Source of the DNA: an uncultured bacterium
GTDB taxonomy: Bacteria > Hydrogenedentota > Hydrogenedentia > Hydrogenedentales > Hydrogenedentaceae
DNA: 55,307 nt
Direction of reading: 5' to 3'
NCBI GenBank assembly: GCA_938014335.1
Contig: CALLRP010000050.1
Span: 1 to 55,307 of the forward strand
A program made the translations under genes and the position numbers. The notes beneath the pieces were generated by a model. The model was not told the origin of the DNA. It searched no databases and saw only the letters and a program-made list of their open reading frames with translations. Below, one piece after another: positions 28,237-38,057 of the stretch (positions within the stretch are counted from its first letter, which is position 1; the number at the start of each line of letters is the position of its first letter).

Positions 28237-29175
28237 TTATAATCCTCGTGGGATGTGAGTTGAGATTAAGTATTGGAAAACGGATTGTAAATCTTCATCG
28301 GCACAACGGAAACTGTAGATAGGGACTTTTCCATCCAGGAAGATTTCATTAATGTATTTAAAAGTTTGCACAGGATCTATGGTATGTACTATCAATGCTT
28401 GGGTATCGAAGTTTACTGTGGTAATATTTTTGTCCACACTTAATATTTGATAAACTTTCTTTGGTTCTAATGTCTCGATAACAATAGTACGGGGATGATT
28501 CTTAATCAGGTCGCGTATTTCACGGATTTTTCCGAAAGCAAGTACTCGACCATTATAAATCAAAATGACGGTGTCCGTAACACGTTCGACCTCATGTAAC
28601 ACATGACTTGAAAAAATTACCGTTTTCCCTTCATTCCCTAATGAAATAACTAATTCGAACAATTCCTCACGAGCAGATGGGTCTAATCCGTTCATGGGTT
28701 CGTCTAAAAATAAAATTTGAGGGTCGTGAAGAAGTGCTTGTGCCACTTTTATACGCTGACGCATTCCCTTACTATAAGTAGCAATAGGGTCATACATTCT
28801 CTCGGTCATACTCACACGTTCAACGGAACGCTCCACTTGCTTTTTTGCTTCTTTTGCTCTATAGCCGGAATACCTTGCTAACCAATAGAGAAATTCATAA
28901 CCACTGATTTCTTCAACAAAGTGATCCATTTCAGGACAGTATCCCACTTTTTGGAGTATATGAAAATTATTTCGGGTTTTTTCTCCCAAAATACGAATTT
29001 CACCTCGACTGGGACGATACAATCCTAATGCTAATTTTATAAATGTAGATTTCCCTGCACCATTGGGTCCTAATAAACCGATAACACCTGATGGTATCTG
29101 AACAGAAACATTGTTTAGGGCTACTACTTCACCGAACCATTTGGATAATTCTCGAGTTTCGATATGGACATCCAT
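28237..29175 (-). CDS. ABC transporter ATP-binding protein
   Basis: The 312-residue ATPase has Walker A GLLGPNGAGKST, signature YSKGMRQRIKVAQALL (a YSxGM form of LSGGQ, common in CcmA/NatA-like ATPases), Walker B ILFLDEPMNGLD and the switch histidine in VIFSSHVLHE. I start it at ATG 29175 with AAGGGG seven bases upstream; a longer frame from 29226 overlaps the preceding permease. About 80 extra C-terminal residues follow the nucleotide-binding domain. It pairs with the permease downstream. Confidence 0.92.
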   Translation of the reverse strand: MDVHIETRELSKWFGEVVALNNVSVQIPSGVIGLLGPNGAGKSTFIKLALGLYRPSRGEIRILGEKTRNNFHILQKVGYCPEMDHFVEEISGYEFLYWLARYSGYRAKEAKKQVERSVERVSMTERMYDPIATYSKGMRQRIKVAQALLHDPQILFLDEPMNGLDPSAREELFELVISLGNEGKTVIFSSHVLHEVERVTDTVILIYNGRVLAFGKIREIRDLIKNHPRTIVIETLEPKKVYQILSVDKNITTVNFDTQALIVHTIDPVQTFKYINEIFLDGKVPIYSFRCADEDLQSVFQYLISTHIPRGL

Positions 29176-29177
29176 CG

Positions 29178-30068
29178 TTAGCCCCTTTCCGCTTTCCGCA
29201 CCTGAACAATGCATATAATTAAACATAGTAATGATACAAAAAAGATATAAAGAAACATATGAATTGCACTCACATCTGCTGTTCGGAAAAAGATAGTGCG
29301 GTCCACATTAAAGATTTTTTGTCCCATATAATAAATAGCTACCGGGAGTGAAATCTGCATATAATTTCCATCTCTCATGAAGTTGGAGAGTAAGCCTGCC
29401 AGAGTCGTATTTGCAATCAGAATGGTGATAACGCTTATTACTGTTATATTTTCTGTGGGAAAGATACTGGATGCAGAGACAATAGCCAAAGCAGAGGGGA
29501 CGACTAATACTAATGAAAACATGAGGCTATCGGACATGGCAGGGAAATAACCTAACAAACTTGTCCATGTTGATGTTTTTTTTGTTGCATAGTCTGTAAA
29601 CATGAGTATAACAGCAGGTATAAATGTTAAGGATAGTCCACAGAAAATAACAGATAATAATTTTCCTACTAAATAGTCATACCAATGAATAGGTTTCGAA
29701 AAATATATATCCCAAAGACGATTTTTTCTGTCTGCACATACAGACCCTGCACCGACATATAAAAGGAGGAGTATTACGACAGGGGCCTGTAATCGAATAA
29801 GATGGTAATAAAGTTCATTGTCCACCTTGAGCCACGTTACGGAACGAATAAGTGGAGCGAGAGGATGATTGGGGTCTTGCATGGCAGCATTATAGGAGAG
29901 AATTTGTAGAAATCTTGCCAAAGGTTGCAACATTCCCAACAAGAATAATATGTGGAAGATACGGGAACGATTCCATAGACGCACTTCTTCAAGAAAAACA
30001 ATCCACCAACGGAAGTGACGCAAGTATTTACCTTCAAAAGGTCTATAAGTGAACGAATATACAGGCAT
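29178..30068 (-). CDS. ABC-2 type transporter permease
   Basis: The 296-residue membrane protein has about six helices. A conserved cytosolic stretch GAGSVCADRKNRLWDIYFSK reads like the coupling region (DR...LWDIYFSKPI) of ABC-2 exporters that work with CcmA/NatA-type ATPases. It lies 15 bases after the first ATPase gene and two bases before the second, so one operon holds two ATPase-permease pairs. The substrate is unknown. Confidence 0.85.
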   Translation of the reverse strand: MPVYSFTYRPFEGKYLRHFRWWIVFLEEVRLWNRSRIFHILFLLGMLQPLARFLQILSYNAAMQDPNHPLAPLIRSVTWLKVDNELYYHLIRLQAPVVILLLLYVGAGSVCADRKNRLWDIYFSKPIHWYDYLVGKLLSVIFCGLSLTFIPAVILMFTDYATKKTSTWTSLLGYFPAMSDSLMFSLVLVVPSALAIVSASSIFPTENITVISVITILIANTTLAGLLSNFMRDGNYMQISLPVAIYYMGQKIFNVDRTIFFRTADVSAIHMFLYIFFVSLLCLIICIVQVRKAERG

Positions 30069-30083
30069 GTGCTAACTAACCTC

Positions 30084-30995
30084 TTACTTCTCAAGTTTAG
30101 ATTGGAATAGTTCTGCAAGACTTCCTCCCGCCGGCATAAAAGAACGAACCATTGTTCCTGCTCGCTGAGCACAATGGAATATTTCTTTTTGTTCTATGCC
30201 CTCTGGCAATTGCAAACAAAGAATGTCTTGCGGTAGTTCCTGAAATTTTATACCCATTTTTACCAATTCTTCTTTGAAAGGTTCTATTGGGGGTTGAACA
30301 GATACTTCGTAGTGATTTACTCGACTATCAATTAATAATTGTAGGTCTCCTGAGAAAACTAATTTGCCTTTTTTCAAAACAACAATTTGTGAACATAGGT
30401 TTTGGACATCGGGTAATAGATGTGTTGAAAGGATTGTAGTTACACCGCGTTGTTCGGCGATTTCTTTTATGAGTTGAAGCATCTCCAATCTGCCATCCGG
30501 GTCTAAACCATTGGTAGGCTCGTCTAAAATTAGTATTTTTGGGTCGTGTAGGATGGCCTGTGCTAATTTTACGCGTTGCAACATTCCTGTGGAATAGGTC
30601 TGCATGGGTCGGTAGCGTGCTTCTTGTAGTCCCACATAATTTAATACTTCATGTGAGCGTTCTAATGCATCCACATAAGACATGCCTACCAGTCTTCCGC
30701 AATATACTAAAAAACTAACTGCGGTAACTTTTGGACTGACGACTTCCCGTTCGGGCATATGTCCGACAATTGCACGAACTTTTAATATTTCTTGAGGAAG
30801 TGTAAATCCTGAGATAATGATTTTCCCTTTAACAGGGCGGATAAAACCTAAAAACGTGCGGATGAGCGTTGTCTTGCCGGCGCCATTGGGACCGATTAAC
30901 CCAATAACACCGGGCTCTAATGTAAAGGATATATCGTTAATGGCAATTGTGTCGCCATAAGATACGGTTAAGTTTTCAACCTCTATAAAAGCCAC
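30084..30995 (-). CDS. ABC transporter ATP-binding protein
   Basis: The 303-residue ATPase has Walker A GLIGPNGAGKTT, signature YSTGMLQRVKLAQAIL, Walker B ILILDEPTNGLD and the switch His in ILSTHLLPD. It starts with GTG at 30995, with GAGG about ten bases upstream. It is about 27 bases after the surface-protein gene and 15 bases before the permease it probably serves. It resembles the other ATPase of this operon and may be a paralogue. Confidence 0.92.
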   Translation of the reverse strand: MAFIEVENLTVSYGDTIAINDISFTLEPGVIGLIGPNGAGKTTLIRTFLGFIRPVKGKIIISGFTLPQEILKVRAIVGHMPEREVVSPKVTAVSFLVYCGRLVGMSYVDALERSHEVLNYVGLQEARYRPMQTYSTGMLQRVKLAQAILHDPKILILDEPTNGLDPDGRLEMLQLIKEIAEQRGVTTILSTHLLPDVQNLCSQIVVLKKGKLVFSGDLQLLIDSRVNHYEVSVQPPIEPFKEELVKMGIKFQELPQDILCLQLPEGIEQKEIFHCAQRAGTMVRSFMPAGGSLAELFQSKLEK

Positions 30996-31022
30996 AGTTG
31001 GGTACCTCGATTTTGTTGTATA

Positions 31023-34000
31023 TTATAACCGAACCATACAGTTAATATTCATGACAGGTTCTTCGCCTTTTACGGCGATTACCGTGCTATACACATAGCG
31101 GACACCCCGACCAAATTGGACATAGTAAATATCCAACTGCCACTCACCTGTTGGGACATCTTCAAATACAAAATTTCCCCCTAAAGGATTCACCATAGCA
31201 CTCATGCTACCAATCAATTCATCCATGTTAACGACCTGCCCGAAAGCAAAAGGTCGCCCAGTAGGGGGTCGGAGAAGAGCAATTCCGCCAATAGGAGGTG
31301 AAGGATTGCATTGTCCTTCTATTCGTACTCCACCCATTTTGCCGAAGTCAAAACGAGTTGTTTGTCCTTCTTTTACTTCAACAGGAACACCCCGCGTTGC
31401 AAATAAACCACTCATATTAATGTCATCCACATCTCCGGAGCCTACGGGAGAAGCAACTAATTGATATACCCCGCTAGTAAGTCCCTCAAAATAGTAATAG
31501 CCATTTGCATCTGCATTTGTGGTTTTTGTCCCGCCGGGCCCCAAAATAATTACAAGGGCATTGGGAGCCAATTGTCCATCTATATATATATTTCCTTCAA
31601 TTCCACCTCCGGTACCTAATGTAATGTTGATGTTTTCTATTCTCTGTCCTGCAGATAAAGAAATTACACCGCTATTAGCCATTGCATAACCTTCATGTTG
31701 GGCTATAACCACATAGTTGCCCTCGGCTATGGCTTCAAATCGGAACATACCATCTTCACCTATAACCTGCATTTTTCCGCCAGCATCTTCATCAGCAAAA
31801 AGGGCTCGGGTCATTGCTTCGGTTTCGGATTCAGACTGAATTAAAAAAACGCGTGTTCCCTGAGGGTTTCCTCCCCCGCGGATATTTATTTTCCCTGCTA
31901 CAACGGCCCCTTGTTTAGATACAAATATTTTAACTTCGACAGTTTCCCCTTCTCGAACCATGGCTTGTGCTTTGCCATCTACATACTCTTCCGAACTTGC
32001 TATTAATTCGAAGGCACCGGGTCCCAATTGAAGTTCAAATCGTCCTTCGGGATTGGTAAAGGACTCTTCAACAGGATTTGTGGTGTATTGTGCAAAAGCG
32101 ATATCTCCTGCCTCATCGGGACTATATGGAATCGGTCTTGCTTCAATAGTAAACGGTTGCTCTAATGGGGAGTTTGTTTCTTTTACTAAAACCTGCCCAC
32201 GGATAACACCGAATGTTTGTAAGACCACATCTGTAGGTTGATTGAAGCGCACACTGTATAAAGTGCGTGTTACATAGCCGGGATAGGATACCCGCAATTC
32301 GTAATATCCAATATTGACACCGTCAATTTTATACATTCCTGCACTGTCTGTTTTGGCAGAGTGTTCTTCCGATTGGAAACCGGCTGTAGTAACCCCTTCC
32401 AGACGGACATCTGCACCACTGAGGGGTTGTCCTTGCGGATTGGTTACTTTTCCAAAAACAGAAAATTCCCCTGCTTCTACAGGTTCGAGAGTAATATTAA
32501 TTCCTGTAACTTTGGAATATCCATCGCTGGCAAATTTTTGCCCTAACATAGGCACTTTATAACCTGCTTTCCATGCCATTATTTGGTAGTTCCCCTGTGG
32601 AAGCCCTGATACAAGATAAGAACCGTCGTCCTGGGTTACTGCATTTTGAAAAGTTGTCGGTTGGTCAAGAGGTGAAAAGATAGCACTGTATTCAGGTAAA
32701 CAAATAATTTCGGCTCGTGGGATAGGATTTCCACCTGTATCCCGCACAAAACCAGATACAGAGGCACCCTCAAAGAGATTTATATCAACACGAACCACTC
32801 GATAGGCAGGGGTTAAGGCGAATACATCACTTAATTGTGGTGTATATTGTTTACTACCTGTTACATATAATCTCCATTCTTGATTTAATGGAACACCGCC
32901 CATCTCATAATAACCGTTACTATCCGAATTTGCAGAGAGAGGGGCTTCCTGTGTAAGTAATGCACTCACCGCTTGCGAAAATATACTTTGTGATGTACTC
33001 AGTAAGATTTCTGCCCCCGAAACCGGGTCTCCCGACATATTTAGTACATACCCCCAAATCATCCCCGCGGGCTGAACCTTGAAGGTAATCCCTCTCTGGA
33101 CATCCTGCGGGGAAGTAATGGTAACCTTTTTGTAGGGGAATTCTTTTTTCTTGTCGGGTAAATAAGGAGTTCCCTCTATTGAGATTAATAGTCCATAGGT
33201 TCCTGGAATAAGTCCTTCAATCTTGAAGTTTCCTTCTTCATCGCTGATGATTGGAGTAGAAGGGGTGCTTTTTCCTTGTTCCTTGAAGGGATTTAAACCT
33301 TCATCAATAAGAATTTTTACGCCACTAGCACCTTTGTTACTCCCCTCTTCTATTACTCTTCCTTCGATAGTACCCCCCTTATATAATTTTATAGTTAACT
33401 CAGATGGATTTTCTTCTTGGAGTTCGGGAATAGATTCTTCTCCCTGAATATAATTGCCATATTTAGCAATAATACGGAGATTTTCTTTTTTAAACTGTTC
33501 TATATCTGTATCAAAAACAACAACTTCTACTATTCCTTCTTTGTTTGTGCTGTAAGGACCTCGTATCTGGTAAGGGTCAACAGTGGTTCGCCCGGATATA
33601 ACAGAAAATCCACCACCCAAAGAGGGGCGGTTTCTTCTTATGTAGTTTGTTGACAAGACAACTTTGGCACTTGCTAAGGGTTGATTACTTTCTCCATCCA
33701 ATACTTTTACCAGAATGGGATATAATTTTTGCTCTTTTTTTGTTGCAGTTTCAGGACTTGTTTGCGGTTTTGGAGGTTTTTGTGTCGGAGACGTAGATTG
33801 GGCTCCCGTTGGAGAAGGGGGTAAATCAGGAAGGACTTCATCGTATGGTTTAGCAGGTTTTCTACCCGGAGGGTCTGCGGGTTTATTTTCATAAGAGATA
33901 TTTGACCTTGGGGGTGCTTCTGGTTTCTGAGGTGCAAATAGAAAAGCTAAGACTATTCCAATTACAATAAGAAGAATTAAGGCAAATATTGCTTGAACCA

Positions 34001-34031
34001 TCCCACGGGAAATAAACACTTTTTTACTCAT
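31023..34031 (-). CDS. Large membrane-anchored protein of carboxypeptidase-regulatory-like (prealbumin-fold) repeats
   Basis: The 1002-residue protein has an N-terminal membrane anchor (IFALILLIVIGIVLAFLF), a Pro-rich linker of about 70 residues, then eight or nine beta-sandwich repeats of about 85-110 residues. Each repeat runs G.V....G.P..GA.V.L....T...G.Y.I.G...G.Y.L.....GY, the CarboxypepD_reg/SdrD B-like pattern; good copies include GGTIEGRVIEEGS..., ASVSGFVRDTGGNPIP... and FSVFGKVTNPQGQPLSGA.... No enzymatic domain is seen. It is probably a periplasmic or surface scaffold. It lies between the sigma/anti-sigma pair and the ABC genes, in one run of same-strand genes. Confidence 0.85.
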   Translation of the reverse strand: MSKKVFISRGMVQAIFALILLIVIGIVLAFLFAPQKPEAPPRSNISYENKPADPPGRKPAKPYDEVLPDLPPSPTGAQSTSPTQKPPKPQTSPETATKKEQKLYPILVKVLDGESNQPLASAKVVLSTNYIRRNRPSLGGGFSVISGRTTVDPYQIRGPYSTNKEGIVEVVVFDTDIEQFKKENLRIIAKYGNYIQGEESIPELQEENPSELTIKLYKGGTIEGRVIEEGSNKGASGVKILIDEGLNPFKEQGKSTPSTPIISDEEGNFKIEGLIPGTYGLLISIEGTPYLPDKKKEFPYKKVTITSPQDVQRGITFKVQPAGMIWGYVLNMSGDPVSGAEILLSTSQSIFSQAVSALLTQEAPLSANSDSNGYYEMGGVPLNQEWRLYVTGSKQYTPQLSDVFALTPAYRVVRVDINLFEGASVSGFVRDTGGNPIPRAEIICLPEYSAIFSPLDQPTTFQNAVTQDDGSYLVSGLPQGNYQIMAWKAGYKVPMLGQKFASDGYSKVTGINITLEPVEAGEFSVFGKVTNPQGQPLSGADVRLEGVTTAGFQSEEHSAKTDSAGMYKIDGVNIGYYELRVSYPGYVTRTLYSVRFNQPTDVVLQTFGVIRGQVLVKETNSPLEQPFTIEARPIPYSPDEAGDIAFAQYTTNPVEESFTNPEGRFELQLGPGAFELIASSEEYVDGKAQAMVREGETVEVKIFVSKQGAVVAGKINIRGGGNPQGTRVFLIQSESETEAMTRALFADEDAGGKMQVIGEDGMFRFEAIAEGNYVVIAQHEGYAMANSGVISLSAGQRIENINITLGTGGGIEGNIYIDGQLAPNALVIILGPGGTKTTNADANGYYYFEGLTSGVYQLVASPVGSGDVDDINMSGLFATRGVPVEVKEGQTTRFDFGKMGGVRIEGQCNPSPPIGGIALLRPPTGRPFAFGQVVNMDELIGSMSAMVNPLGGNFVFEDVPTGEWQLDIYYVQFGRGVRYVYSTVIAVKGEEPVMNINCMVRL

Positions 34032-34182
34032 TGTGAGGTCTCTCTTTTTAGTTAAAATACAAATAATCTTCCATATTATAACAACGAAGGATAATTAAAT
34101 AAAGATAAAATATAACATTACTCTTTTTCAAAACAATGCAAGGGAAAAGGTCCAAGTGTATCCCCAATATAGTTTGGATGAA

Positions 34183-34596
34183 TTACATTTTATGGGATTT
34201 CACCCAGGGAGTAAGTAATACCACCAATGTGCTTATAGCGACTCCTAAGGTAAGCAGGAATGAATAAGTCCCCTGATATTTTACCCAATATGTCTGTAAA
34301 GAAGTACGACAATAGTCCCAATATCCCCAACCTGCATCGGAACCATACCAGAACATAACAGACCATTTATAGAATGATATAGAAAAGATAACCCCAAACA
34401 CAATGGTCAGAACTGTAATAACAAATCCTGTCATCAAATATCGAAAACGGAGCTGTTCTCTTTCTCTCAATTCGTGCAGTTTTAATCTTTTAACTACATT
34501 TGCATGTAGGGTTACGGGTGTCGGTAAAAGTTTTTCATCTTTTAGTACCGACTCGATAAGTGCATCTAATTCGTCTTCACGAGGAATTTCTACCAT
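34183..34596 (-). CDS. Small two-helix membrane protein, candidate anti-sigma factor
   Basis: The 137-residue protein has a 45-residue charged N-terminus (REDELDALIESVLKDEK) and two membrane helices (LMTGFVITVLTIVFGVIFSI and SFLLTLGVAISTLVVLL). Its start lies inside the 3' end of the ECF sigma gene (20-base overlap), with AAGGAG upstream. That coupling and the topology are typical of anti-sigma factors. The zinc motif of classical anti-sigma factors (HxxxCxxC) is absent, so the assignment rests on context. Confidence 0.65.
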   Translation of the reverse strand: MVEIPREDELDALIESVLKDEKLLPTPVTLHANVVKRLKLHELREREQLRFRYLMTGFVITVLTIVFGVIFSISFYKWSVMFWYGSDAGWGYWDYCRTSLQTYWVKYQGTYSFLLTLGVAISTLVVLLTPWVKSHKM

Positions 34597-35209
34597 CGGG
34601 GAAAATCTCCTTTTCTACAATTTTCCGCAATTGTTTACGGGCACGAAACATCCATGTTTTTAATGTTCCTACAGGTATGTCCATAATTTCAGCAATTTCT
34701 TCATACGAAATACCGTTTAAATAGTACAGGGTTAAAACGGTCGCATACCGTTCGGACAGGGAAGTAACACATTTGCGGATTTTTTCTGCAATTTCATATT
34801 CACTAACCTTGGTTTCAACGCTACCCACAGGGGTATTCGGCTGTAATTCTACTTCGGCTCTTTTCTTTCTTTTATTTAACTCTGTCAGGCAAACACTACA
34901 TGTTACACGGTATAGCCATGTGGAGAAGGCACAATCACCACGGAAACCTTTAATATGTTTGAACGCTTTTAGGAAAGATTCTTGAGCCATATCTTCTGCA
35001 AGATTTGTATCTCGCATAAAACGATACGAAATATTAAATACAATTTGCTGATACTTTCGTACCAGTTCAGCAAACGCTTCTGTATCTCCTTTCTGACTTC
35101 TTTGTACTAATTCGAGTTCAGAAGTTTCTGATGAAACCTTCTCCGCAACACCTGGACATGCCACAATCGCACCACTGGTTTGCGAAGAGGAGCTTAACCA
35201 TTTAAACAT
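34577..35209 (-). CDS. ECF-type RNA polymerase sigma factor
   Basis: The 210-residue protein has region 2 (RKYQQIVFNISYRF and LAEDMAQESFLKAFKHIKGFRGDCAFSTWLYRV) and region 4 (LSERYATVLTLYYLNGISYEEIAEIMDIPVGTLKTWMFRARKQLRK), the RpoE-like layout without regions 1 and 3. The ATG has GAGG 10-11 bases upstream. A 30-residue poorly conserved N-terminal tail is present. It overlaps the anti-sigma candidate and probably autoregulates the operon that runs to 27380. Confidence 0.93.
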   Translation of the reverse strand: MFKWLSSSSQTSGAIVACPGVAEKVSSETSELELVQRSQKGDTEAFAELVRKYQQIVFNISYRFMRDTNLAEDMAQESFLKAFKHIKGFRGDCAFSTWLYRVTCSVCLTELNKRKKRAEVELQPNTPVGSVETKVSEYEIAEKIRKCVTSLSERYATVLTLYYLNGISYEEIAEIMDIPVGTLKTWMFRARKQLRKIVEKEIFPDGRNSS

Positions 35210-35263
35210 CCTTTTTTTCCTCTGTTCGTTATATATTTGACTATTTTACAATTTATTTAGTTT

Positions 35264-36226
35264 CTACTGAATTAATCGCGATATTAATATTTTGCCATTC
35301 ATAGATGACAATTTCAAATCTGTAACCCCTTTACCTATTTGTTTTTCAATCTGTCGCACCTGAGTGCCTGGAACAATTTCTCCTAAAACAAATTCAGTGG
35401 TGATGTAACCTCGATGAGTTCTTGCCAAAATTTTTGAGGAAAAAAGTTCAGGTATCGATAAAGTTATATTACCATTTGTAACACTTAAATCACAACTTTC
35501 AATATTCTCACTTAGAAGGGCTGTTTGAATATTTCCATTCACAGAATTAGCTCGGATTTTCCCCTTACTTACAGTGGTATATATAGACCCATTAATTGTT
35601 TGTATATCTGCAGAGGTTTTTATTTGACTTACATCAATTCGCCCCAATATTGTTTGGGCAAAGACCTCCCCTTCGGGTTGAATTATTGTAATATCGCCCT
35701 GGTTTGCATGAACAGAGACATTGTTGGCACCTGCGTTGATATATACACTGCCTCTTCCCGTTATGTTAACTTCTACATTTATGCCTACAGGCACAGTGAT
35801 CTGGTAATCGACACGGAATTCGACCCCCTCCGGCCGTGAGCGGGGCTCTGTTTCTAAAGAAACACTCTGGTCACTTTCAATAATTTGAAACAATTTTTTA
35901 GAAAATGTGCCCACTTTTTCTCTATCTTTGTATCGACGGGGATACCCACGAGCATCTGCATTGATAAGAATTTTGGACCCTTTGCTCGGGGTAATATTTA
36001 CCGCACCATCTACATTATCTATTATTAATTTTTGTTTGGGGTCAAAAGTAAAACTTTTTAACTCTTGATAATAAGGTCGGGATACTTCGATAGGTAAGCG
36101 TTCACTCAATACACCTATAGTGAATAGTTGAACTGCTAATAGGACGAAAAGGGCTGTGAAAAAACTCTGCAATAAAACTCTGCTTTGTATACCATCAAAA
36201 AACCACGACAGGTAAGTTTTCAACAC
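35264..36226 (-). CDS. Membrane-anchored DUF4097-type beta-helix protein
   Basis: The 320-residue protein starts GTG at 36226. An N-terminal membrane helix (FFTALFVLLAVQLFTIGV) is followed by a right-handed beta-solenoid with repeated short strands around I-N-x-x-G and S-V-x-G (INITGRGSVYINAG, DIQTINGSIYTTVSKGKI, SVNGNIQTALL, LSVTNGNITLSI). This matches DUF4097/DUF4098, a family often encoded beside ECF sigma or LiaS-type stress regulators. It is the first gene of the run that continues with the sigma factor 54 bases downstream. Confidence 0.8.
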   Translation of the reverse strand: MLKTYLSWFFDGIQSRVLLQSFFTALFVLLAVQLFTIGVLSERLPIEVSRPYYQELKSFTFDPKQKLIIDNVDGAVNITPSKGSKILINADARGYPRRYKDREKVGTFSKKLFQIIESDQSVSLETEPRSRPEGVEFRVDYQITVPVGINVEVNITGRGSVYINAGANNVSVHANQGDITIIQPEGEVFAQTILGRIDVSQIKTSADIQTINGSIYTTVSKGKIRANSVNGNIQTALLSENIESCDLSVTNGNITLSIPELFSSKILARTHRGYITTEFVLGEIVPGTQVRQIEKQIGKGVTDLKLSSMNGKILISRLIQ

Positions 36227-36400
36227 AGTTATTAAAACCTTTTTTTGAAGATTTTTTTATATTAACAAAGTTAAAACGGAATGTATTACATTAATTAATT
36301 CTTTTTTATTATTATAGACAATTCTAATCTATTGTGTGTTTCGATGGAGCAAAAAAGAGGGATACTTATTCTAACCAATGATAAACTTTTTGTTTTTTGT

Positions 36401-37909
36401 TTAGTTTCTTTGTGTATTAATTATTTTTTTGGGGGAAATATAACTTGATAAAGAATACATTGACTGTATAATTAAGATAGGACGGTAGGCTAACAATTTC
36501 CCACCAGAGTAGGGATTATCGTTCGGACGAAAAGCATCCGATGAATAGAATTTTAAAATGGTCTCATCATTAATGTTCGAATTGTATAGCGATAGACATA
36601 TTCCATAATTGGGTATGTTTTTTTCAAGCCATTGTATAACAAAATCGGAAATATTGATATGTATCCATCCTATTTTAAGGGGTACCTCTCGGATATTGAA
36701 AAGATTATTGTTGGTATTGATTAAAGATTTCCAGGTTGTTGTTTCTGAAGGGGAGCCGTCTGTGCCATTAAACTCATCAGAAAGTCCGTTGCCTTCTTCC
36801 CACCCATTATTTATTGGCTGTACTATTATACGGACAGGCTCAGAACCTATTCTTTTTATTTCTGTCAAATATAACCAGAGGGATGCATTTTTTAAGTCTT
36901 GATTTTTCCAATTTTGAGGTAAATCAAAGCGAATTAGAATTTTTCTTTCTCCACTTTGTTCTTTACCCAGTGTAAGGTAAGGTTCTTTACCAGCATTATT
37001 TTCAGGTTTTGATTCGATAAGGGTAGTATCGTAGATACCATAAATAGGTATAAAATCATTATTTTTTCGAACATATGGGGAATATTCTAAACTGTTTTGA
37101 ACAAAATAATCTCCAACAATTTGTGCAAAGTAATATTTCAAGAATGTACTTACTGCAGAAGCATTGTGGTCAAGACCTCCGTAATAATAATCCCTATAGT
37201 GCTGATATACCCAATTATGTTTTTGTTTCATAATAGAAAATTGGGTCATAGCGACAAGGGGACCGGAGGCAAGGTATCCTTGTTCTCTTGTACAACCTGC
37301 CCTAAGTTGTTCGAGTGTAATCGGGATATTTAACTTTTGAAAGCATTGCAATATTGTTTCATAGGGCCAGAAAAGTTGTAACGGGATAGGCGGAGCCACT
37401 TCTTTCTCTGCAAATAGGAAGGTATCTGTTGAAAATTCACTCTCTCCATGAGAGGAGCCTCCTTCTTCCCGTGCTGATGTCAAAAAGGAACGATGTGCAG
37501 GTTCGTCAAAGTGCCAGGGTATATCCGAAATATTATGGACAATTATTCCCAAGAAGAATGCGATTTCCTTTCGCGCTTGTTCTATGGATAAGGTAGGTAG
37601 TTTTTGTCTTAAGATTTCAACATAGGCGGTCATAAAAGGGTTCCAATGGGAAGCTTCTGCTGAATCTGGGTTTATTCCACCATAGCCCCAATCGGGAAAG
37701 GAACAACCTGCATAGAAGGCTGGATAAATTTCTTTGTCTTTGAATAATTCGGCTAATTCGGGATATTGTTTTTCCAAATCTATAATATATTTTTGAATAG
37801 CATCCAGACCTATTTCAATATGTGCCCTAACCCCAATAGCATCACTTCTGACACATAGAAATACTAAATAACATATCAATGGATATTTTATTTTGTTTTT
37901 TAATTTCAT
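36401..37909 (-). CDS. Zinc-dependent phospholipase C-like protein with C-terminal DNRLRE-type domain
   Basis: The 502-residue secreted protein begins with a signal peptide (YPLICYLVFLCVRSDA). Residues 25-290 resemble the zinc-dependent phospholipase C / S1-P1 nuclease fold: AHIEIGLDA, YAGCSFPDWGYGG, FFLGIIVHNISDIPWHFDE and SSHGESEFSTD supply the His/Asp metal residues. Residues about 300-495 match a DNRLRE/CBM96-like beta-sandwich (SKPENNAGKEPYLTLGK, ILIRFDLP..W, ASLWLYLTEI), usually a wall or glycan-binding module. The pairing suggests a secreted hydrolase tethered to a polymer, but substrate and activity are not certain. It stands alone, about 150 bases from its neighbours. Confidence 0.75.
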   Translation of the reverse strand: MKLKNKIKYPLICYLVFLCVRSDAIGVRAHIEIGLDAIQKYIIDLEKQYPELAELFKDKEIYPAFYAGCSFPDWGYGGINPDSAEASHWNPFMTAYVEILRQKLPTLSIEQARKEIAFFLGIIVHNISDIPWHFDEPAHRSFLTSAREEGGSSHGESEFSTDTFLFAEKEVAPPIPLQLFWPYETILQCFQKLNIPITLEQLRAGCTREQGYLASGPLVAMTQFSIMKQKHNWVYQHYRDYYYGGLDHNASAVSTFLKYYFAQIVGDYFVQNSLEYSPYVRKNNDFIPIYGIYDTTLIESKPENNAGKEPYLTLGKEQSGERKILIRFDLPQNWKNQDLKNASLWLYLTEIKRIGSEPVRIIVQPINNGWEEGNGLSDEFNGTDGSPSETTTWKSLINTNNNLFNIREVPLKIGWIHINISDFVIQWLEKNIPNYGICLSLYNSNINDETILKFYSSDAFRPNDNPYSGGKLLAYRPILIIQSMYSLSSYISPKKIINTQRN

Positions 37910-38057
37910 TTATTTTATTCCCAAGTGTGTAAATAAGACTTTTTTTTTGTCTTTTTAGTTTTAGATTCTGAGAAAACAGAAATCCCTTAACATGAATACA
38001 AAATCGCTCTCCTCTTGGAATTAATAGGATGTAAAATGATATTATGCTTTACTTGTT

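Noticed and set aside
34183..34596. Classical zinc anti-sigma factor
   Set aside because: The HxxxCxxC motif is absent, so only the context-based candidate call is kept.
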